Source: Nocardia abscessus NBRC 100374 (GTDB taxonomy: Bacteria; Actinomycetota; Actinomycetes; Mycobacteriales; Mycobacteriaceae). Taken from it: a stretch of DNA of 64,000 nt. Of the stretch, positions 59,153 to 64,000 are shown piece after piece. The first letter of the stretch is position 1. Each line of letters starts with the position of its first letter. The position numbers and the translations under genes were made by a program. The notes under the pieces were generated by a model. It saw only the letters and a program-made list of their open reading frames with translations. It was not told the DNA's origin and made no database searches. The stretch is from positions 23,769 through 87,768 of the forward strand of contig NZ_BAFP01000270.1 in assembly GCF_000308455.1 (NCBI RefSeq), in the 5' to 3' direction.

Positions 59153-59591
59153 GTCATGTCTCCTATCGGTCTGGCCACCGACGGCAACGGTCGAGGCTCG
59201 GCGAGCGCCACTGTCGCTGCTGCTGTCCGCAGCGTCAATGCGCGTTCGCGGCCGACCGGGGTCTGGATACGCGCCAGCAGCCACTGATGGGACTGCTGGG
59301 AAGGTCCGTCGCTTCGGTGTGTCCGGATCGAAGCGACCGGGGTCAACGACCTTGCGGCCGGTGCGTTTCGAATCCATCGGTACCCCTGACAGCGCCTTCG
59401 TGTCCGGCAAGCACACTAACGCAGACCGCCGATTCCGGCGCTTTGTATCTTCGTTCCACAGCGTTGTCGGCCGCGAACCGCGCCCCCACCGAACGCAAGC
59501 AGTTGTTCGACACTGACGAGTGGAGCCGGGATGAACAACCGATCCCGTGGCCGGCTCGAGCGGACTAGATTGGGAGACCTGGCCAGGTCAG

Positions 59592-59682
59592 GGGGCGGTG
59601 TCCGATACCGGGCAGATCGTCGTCGACGGCACGATGCGTTCGATTTCGCATCCGGATGTGTACGCCGTCGGCGACGCCGCGT
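59592..59682 (+). pseudogene. Fragment of an NDH/FAD-dependent pyridine nucleotide oxidoreductase
   Basis: About 30 codons read GAVSDTGQIVVDGTMRSIS then HPDVYAVGDAA, the typical FAD-binding C-terminal segment of NDH-2-like oxidoreductases. The sequence before and after does not match the family. The gene has been lost apart from this piece. The rest of the 59153-59898 stretch shows no supported gene. Confidence 0.6.
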
Positions 59683-59898
59683 TCGCGTTCATCTGCGCGA
59701 GCGCGACCTGGAGCGTCTCCCACCCGACCGTGCTGCTGACAAGCCCCGCCACCACCCCGTGGCACCCGCCGAAGCGGAGACCCACTTCGCGGAATGGTGA
59801 CGCGGTGCCGCGTTCGGAGCGGCCGCGTGCCGAAGCACCGCGCAGACCGTGACCCGGTCGGCATGGAACTTCCCGGGCCGGCACGGCGGGAAAACTGC

Positions 59899-59929
59899 GG
59901 TGCCGCCGCTGTCGCGCAGCGGCGGCACC
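59899..59929 (-). terminator. Terminator of the nuo operon
   Basis: GGTGCCGCCGCTG and CAGCGGCGGCACC form a perfect 13-bp stem with a 5-base loop. On the minus strand it is followed by TTTT (59891-59894) a few bases later. It lies 20 bases after the nuoN stop. Confidence 0.85.
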
Positions 59930-59948
59930 AGAGCACCTGCCGGCTCGG

Positions 59949-61574
59949 TCAGCGCACGAATGTCGCCGCCTGGTCGGCCAGATCCAGCAGTGGCTGCGGA
60001 TAGACGCCGAGCACCAGGGTGACCGCGGCGGTGATCGCCACGATCGTCGTGGTCAGCGGAGGGCTGACCAGCACCGGAGCGTCAGCGGGCGGGTCGGTGA
60101 AGAACATCAGCACGATGACCCGCAGGTAGAAGAACGCCGCGATGGCACTGCAGATCACGCCGATGATGACCAGCGGTGCCGCGCCCCCCGAGGCGGCGGC
60201 CTCGAACACGGTGAACTTGCTGACGAAGCCGCTGGTGAGCGGCAACCCGGCGAAGGAAAGCAGGAACAGCGCGAAAACCGTTGCCAGCCACGGAGAACGG
60301 CGGCCGAGGCCGGCCCACCGCGCCAGGCCGGTGGCCTCGTCGCCGTCCGCTTCGCGGACCAGGCTGACCACGGCGAACGCGCCCAGCGTGCCGAGGCCGT
60401 AGGCCGGCAGATAGAACAGCACCGCCGCGACGCCACGGTCGTTGGCGGCCACCGGGCCGATCAGCAGGAAACCGGCATGGGCCACCGAGGAATACGCGAG
60501 CATGCGTTTGACGTCGGTCTGGGTGATCGCCAGGACCGCGCCGACGGCCATGGTGGCGATCGCGACGGCCGCGAGGATCGGCCGCCAGTCGTCGCGCACA
60601 CCCGGCACGGCGACCTGCAGCACGCGCACCAGCGCCCCGATCGCGGCGATCTTGGTGGCCGCCGCCATGAAGCCGGTGATCGCGGTGGGGGCGCCCTGGT
60701 AGACATCCGGCACCCAGGACTGGAACGGCACCGCACCGATCTTGAACAGCAGACCGACCGCGAGCATCGCGACGCCGAGCACCGCCAGCGTCGCGTTGTC
60801 CGGATGCTGTGCGATCGCGTCCGCGATGCCGCCCAGCCGCACTGTGCCCGCCTGGCCGTACAGCAGCGCGACGCCGTAGAGGAAGAACGCCGAGGAGAAC
60901 GCGCCGAGCAGGAAGTACTTCAGCGCCGCCTCCTGCGACAGCAACCGCTTGCGCCGGGCCAGCCCGCACAGCAGATACAGCGGCAGCGACAGTACTTCGA
61001 GGGCGACGAACATGGTCAGCAGGTCGTTGGACGCCGGGAACAGCAACAGGCCGCCGACGGCGAGCAGCGTCAGGGGGAACACCTCGGTGGTCGCGATACC
61101 CGCGCGCAACGCCGCTGCTTCGGCCGCGCTTCCGGGCACCGCCGAAGCCTGCGGCGTGAACGCGTCCACACCGCGTTCGAGGGTGGCGGCGGCCCGGCTC
61201 CACGTTCCCGGGCCCGATCGAGCCTGCTGGCGCGGTTCCGCCCCGCGCTCGGCGATGAACAGCACACCGAGAATCGACACGACCAGGATCGTGCCCTGCA
61301 GGAACAATGTGACGCCGTCGATGGCCACGGCGCCCGCGACAGCGGTGGTTTCGGTGCCCGCGAGCGCCACGACGGCGGCCAGTGCGGCGACCAACCCGGC
61401 AAGGCTCAGCACCAGATGGGTGGCGTAGCGGGCGCGCCGGGCGACGAACGCTTCGGCGAGGACGCCGAGCACGGCGGCGCCGAACACGATGAGCATGGGG
61501 GACAGGGCGCCGTATTCGATGCTCGGCGCGGGAACGCTCGCGGCGAGCGTCGTGGTGGAGGCGAGGACGTTCAC
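59949..61574 (-). CDS. nuoN: NADH-quinone oxidoreductase subunit N
   Basis: A 541-residue antiporter-like membrane subunit of complex I, involved in proton translocation. It has about 14 helices. Key parts are FVALEVLSLPLYLLCGLAR with the helix 5 glutamate, KYFLLGAFSSAFFLYGVALLYG, GLLFKIGAVPFQSWVPDVYQ (helix 7 lysine) and TDVKRMLAYSSVAHAGFLL. The insert at about 110-160 (RQQARSGPGTWSRAAATLERG) is an actinobacterial feature. It is the last gene of the operon; the GTG at 61574 overlaps the nuoM stop by four bases, and a terminator follows. Confidence 0.96.
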   Translation of the reverse strand: MNVLASTTTLAASVPAPSIEYGALSPMLIVFGAAVLGVLAEAFVARRARYATHLVLSLAGLVAALAAVVALAGTETTAVAGAVAIDGVTLFLQGTILVVSILGVLFIAERGAEPRQQARSGPGTWSRAAATLERGVDAFTPQASAVPGSAAEAAALRAGIATTEVFPLTLLAVGGLLLFPASNDLLTMFVALEVLSLPLYLLCGLARRKRLLSQEAALKYFLLGAFSSAFFLYGVALLYGQAGTVRLGGIADAIAQHPDNATLAVLGVAMLAVGLLFKIGAVPFQSWVPDVYQGAPTAITGFMAAATKIAAIGALVRVLQVAVPGVRDDWRPILAAVAIATMAVGAVLAITQTDVKRMLAYSSVAHAGFLLIGPVAANDRGVAAVLFYLPAYGLGTLGAFAVVSLVREADGDEATGLARWAGLGRRSPWLATVFALFLLSFAGLPLTSGFVSKFTVFEAAASGGAAPLVIIGVICSAIAAFFYLRVIVLMFFTDPPADAPVLVSPPLTTTIVAITAAVTLVLGVYPQPLLDLADQAATFVR

Positions 61575-63199
61575 TTGTGGGCACCTCCGGGATGCTGGGC
61601 CGGTCCCGCTTCGGGCTGTGGGGGTGTCGAGGGTGCGGGATCGGTCCGGCCGATGGTGGTGAGCGTCTGGCTCACCGCGGGATTGATGAAGTCGGTGAGG
61701 ACCTTCGGGTAGATGCCGAGGAACAGCAGCGCGGCGATCAGCGGGACCACCACGGCGAGTTCGCGCGGTGCCAAGTCGTAGATCCGCTCGTTGCCTTCCT
61801 TCACCGGCCCGGTCATCATCCGCTGGTAGAGCCACAGCACGTACAGTGCGGCGAGCACCAGCGCGACGGCGGCGACCACGGCGGCGAACTGGTAGCGGGC
61901 GAATGTCCCGATCAGCACCAGGAATTCGCTCACGAACGGGGCGAGGCCGGGCAGCGACAGCGTCGCCAGACCGGCGATGAAGAATGTGCCCGCCAGCACC
62001 GGGGCCACCTTCTGAACGCCGCCGTACGCGGCGATGAGCCGGGTTCCCCTTCGCGACACCAGGAATCCGGCTACCAGGAAGAGCGCGGCGGTCGAGATGC
62101 CGTGGTTGACCATGTACAGCGTCGCGCCGGTCTGGCCCTGGCTGGTCATGGCGAAGACGCCGAGGATGATGAACCCGAAGTGGGAGATCGAGGTGTAGGC
62201 GATCAGGCGCATCACGTCGGTCTGCCCGATGGCCAGCAGGGCGCCGTACACGATGCCGATCACCGCGAGCGTGATCACCAACGGCGCGTAGGTGTCGGAC
62301 GCGCCGGGGAACAGCGGCAGGCAGTAACGCAGCATGCCGAAGGTGCCCACCTTGTCGACCACCGCCATCATCAGCACCGCGCTGGAGGGAGTGGCCGCGA
62401 CGGCGGCATCCGGCAGCCAGGTGTGCAGTGGCCACAGCGGCGCTTTGACCGCGAAGGCGAACATGAACCCGAGGAACAGGGCATTGAGCACCGCGGGTCC
62501 GGCGCCGAGCTCACCGGCGTTGGCCGCCGCGACCACGGTGCGGAGATCGAAGGTGCCCGAGGAGCCCTCGCCCAGCCCTTCACGGGCGGTGAGCACGTAC
62601 AACCCGATGACCGCGGCCAGCATGATCAGCCCGCCGAACAGGTTGTACAGCAGGAACTTCACCGCCGCACGCGAGCGCTGCCTGCGCTGCAGCGCGTCGC
62701 CGGTGCTCGGCCCGAATCCGCCGATGAGGAAGTACATCGGGATGAGCATCGCCTCGAAGAACACGTAGAACAGCAGGATGTCGAGGGCGAGGAAGGAGAT
62801 CAGCACCATCGCCTCGACGAGCAGGATGAGCGCGACGTAAGTGTGCGCCACCCGCTTTCCACCGCCGACTTCACGATCGTCGTGCCAGCCCGCCAAGATC
62901 AGTAGGGGAACCAGGCCCGCGGTCAGTAGCACCAGCACCAGCGCGATGCCGTCCAGCCCGAGGGTGTATCCGGCGCCGAACGCCGGAATCCACTGATGGG
63001 ATTCGACGAACTGGTATTGGGCGCCCGCGGTGTCGAACCGCACGGTGAGCCCGATGCCGATACCCAGCACGAGCACCGAGAAGCCCAGTGCCACGGCACG
63101 TGCGAGGGTGCGTCGCGCGGCGGGCAGCACGAGCACGATCGCCGCACCGGCGACCGGAACCAGCCACAGCGTCGTCAACCAGGGAAACTCGCTCACCAC
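61571..63199 (-). CDS. nuoM: NADH-quinone oxidoreductase subunit M
   Basis: A 542-residue antiporter-like subunit of complex I. It has FFEAMLIPMYFLIGGFG with the conserved Glu, AVKFLLYNLFGGLIMLAAVI, FAVKAPLWPLHTWLPDA (functional Lys) and LIAYTSISHFGFIILGV. The C-terminus has the loop KEGNERIYDLAPRELAVVVP. Length is normal. It starts with tandem GTG codons and overlaps the nuoL stop by seven bases, so the nuoLMN genes are translationally coupled. Confidence 0.96.
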   Translation of the reverse strand: MVSEFPWLTTLWLVPVAGAAIVLVLPAARRTLARAVALGFSVLVLGIGIGLTVRFDTAGAQYQFVESHQWIPAFGAGYTLGLDGIALVLVLLTAGLVPLLILAGWHDDREVGGGKRVAHTYVALILLVEAMVLISFLALDILLFYVFFEAMLIPMYFLIGGFGPSTGDALQRRQRSRAAVKFLLYNLFGGLIMLAAVIGLYVLTAREGLGEGSSGTFDLRTVVAAANAGELGAGPAVLNALFLGFMFAFAVKAPLWPLHTWLPDAAVAATPSSAVLMMAVVDKVGTFGMLRYCLPLFPGASDTYAPLVITLAVIGIVYGALLAIGQTDVMRLIAYTSISHFGFIILGVFAMTSQGQTGATLYMVNHGISTAALFLVAGFLVSRRGTRLIAAYGGVQKVAPVLAGTFFIAGLATLSLPGLAPFVSEFLVLIGTFARYQFAAVVAAVALVLAALYVLWLYQRMMTGPVKEGNERIYDLAPRELAVVVPLIAALLFLGIYPKVLTDFINPAVSQTLTTIGRTDPAPSTPPQPEAGPAQHPGGAHK

Positions 63200-64000
63200 A
63201 ACCTCACCGCCAGCAGGGCTGCGGCCACCAGGGCCGCGCCGGTGAACATGGACAGGGCATAGGACCGCACGAACCCGGACTGCACTCGCCGGGCTCGCGC
63301 GGACAACCCGCCGATCAACGCCGCGGTGCCGTTGACGACGCCGTCGATGCCGCGGTTGTCGAGGAAGACCAGCGCCCGGGTCAGGTGCTGTCCGGGCCGC
63401 ATGAACGCGGCTTCGTTGACCGTGTCGCCGTAGAGGTCGCGGCGTGCCGCGACGGTCAGCCCGGAGACGGCTTCGGGTGCGGTCTCGGGGATGTCGCGCT
63501 GCGCGTACTGCGAGTAGGCCACCGCGACACCGACGGCGACAACACCGAGCGCGAGTATCGTGACCAGCGCCGCGGGAACGGTTTCGGTGCCGTGGTGGGC
63601 GCCGACGACCGGTTCGAGCCAGTTCTGCAGCGAGGAGCCGAAGACGAACACCGCGCCCGCGCCGACCGAGCCGATGGCGAGCAGGATCATGGGACCGGTC
63701 ATCACCGCGGGGGACTCGTGCGGGTGGGTGTCCGGTTCCCAGCGGCGCTCACCGAAGAACGTCATCAGCATGACGCGCGTCATGTAGAACGCGGTGAGAC
63801 CCGCGCCGAGCAGCGCGACCAGACCCAGTGCGACCCCGCCGACGCCACCTTGGTTGAACGCCGCCTCGATGATCCGGTCCTTGGAGAAGAACCCGGCGAA
63901 CGGCGGGACTCCGATGATGGCGAGGTAGCCGAGGCCGAAGGTGACGTAGGTGATCGGCAGCAGGGTGCGCAGGCCGCCGTAGCGGCGCATGTCGGTTTCG
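63193..64000 (-). CDS. nuoL: NADH-quinone oxidoreductase subunit L (3' part)
   Basis: The frame is open to the window edge, so the 5' part is outside. The visible C-terminal ~265 residues contain GYLAIIGVPPFAGFFSKDRII, a hallmark of NuoL, split GYLAIIGVPPFAG and FFSKDRII. The amphipathic-helix region leads to QHLTRALVFLDNRGIDGVVNG and ARRVQSGFVRSYALSMFTGA, as in the C-terminal lateral helix of NuoL. It is part of the leftward nuo operon with nuoM and nuoN. Confidence 0.96.
   Translation of the reverse strand, partial: ETDMRRYGGLRTLLPITYVTFGLGYLAIIGVPPFAGFFSKDRIIEAAFNQGGVGGVALGLVALLGAGLTAFYMTRVMLMTFFGERRWEPDTHPHESPAVMTGPMILLAIGSVGAGAVFVFGSSLQNWLEPVVGAHHGTETVPAALVTILALGVVAVGVAVAYSQYAQRDIPETAPEAVSGLTVAARRDLYGDTVNEAAFMRPGQHLTRALVFLDNRGIDGVVNGTAALIGGLSARARRVQSGFVRSYALSMFTGAALVAAALLAVRLW

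Noticed and set aside
48533..59948. Missing F1 genes (alpha, gamma, beta, epsilon) further downstream after an insertion
   Set aside because: I checked all genes up to the nuo operon and none is an F1 subunit, so this is not a simply interrupted operon within the window.
1..64000. CRISPR arrays, tRNA and rRNA genes
   Set aside because: No regularly spaced repeats with spacers, cloverleaf-type sequences or rRNA-like stretches were noticed on either strand; tRNAscan and Infernal would confirm.

Overview
The window looks like chromosomal DNA of a mycolic-acid-type actinobacterium, most likely Nocardia or a close relative. The evidence is the high GC content, many GTG starts and 1-8 base gene overlaps, and the gene content: a ChoD-type cholesterol oxidase, a CYP138-like P450, an EthA-like Baeyer-Villiger monooxygenase, a Ddn-type F420 enzyme, a mycobacterial-type b-delta ATP synthase subunit, a LigC/LigD-type ligase and a 14-subunit-type nuo operon. 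I see no rRNA, tRNA, CRISPR array or complete insertion sequence. Species-level identity is inference.

Layout. 0.3-7.9 kb: a TetR regulator, several secreted or membrane proteins, a 5'-truncated SDR remnant, and a striking triple operator at 2150-2207. 8.4-11.9 kb: a MetE-like protein beside an atypical P450 without the ExxR motif, then a glyoxalase-fold protein. 12-16 kb: an acidic DUF protein, a lipoprotein beta-lactamase-family hydrolase, and cholesterol oxidase divergent from a TetR gene over a clear inverted repeat. 16.9-20.4 kb: nitronate monooxygenase, secreted GH1 glycosidase, Ddn-like enzyme. 20.4-25.6 kb: molybdopterin S/N-oxide reductase, LysR, a LexA-family repressor translationally coupled to the LysR gene, and a sirtuin. 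25.7-30.3 kb: a tightly coupled five-gene operon combining a sulfonate-type ABC importer with AprA/AprB-like redox subunits. 30.3-32.1 kb: an ANT(6)-like nucleotidyltransferase and ComB.

32.1-36.6 kb is a leftward TetR/BVMO/SDR/CYP138-like group; the P450 promoter carries repeated GTACCAC sites. Upstream lies a short threonyl-tRNA synthetase without its editing domain. It is preceded by a small leader reading frame with three consecutive Thr codons and a perfect 14-bp hairpin, the layout of a threonine attenuator. 38.1-43.0 kb encodes a sugar-type binding lipoprotein, a fused two-domain ABC permease and a membrane TPR-like protein. PurN, a DoxX-like protein and an ATP-dependent DNA ligase follow.

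46.0-48.5 kb holds an orphan ATP synthase Fo cluster (I, a, c, b and only the b' half of b-delta). It ends at a strong hairpin with no F1 genes after it, and its c subunit differs at the positions linked to diarylquinoline resistance. Directly downstream are a convergent tyrosine recombinase and a zinc-finger/coiled-coil protein preceded by seven TTTCGT/ACGAAA hexamers in 209 bp, probably a small integrated element. 52.3-59.2 kb: HdeD, a cytosolic subtilase, two alpha/beta hydrolases around a TetR gene with an operator inside the promoter spacer, and an Scr1/DUF5753-type regulatory triad. 59.2-64 kb: a small NDH-like remnant, then the 3' end of the nuo operon (nuoL partial, nuoM, nuoN) and its terminator.

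The best candidates for something undescribed are the threonine-codon attenuator of the short ThrRS, the Fo-only cluster with its divergent c subunit, and the TTTCGT array of the recombinase/coiled-coil element.
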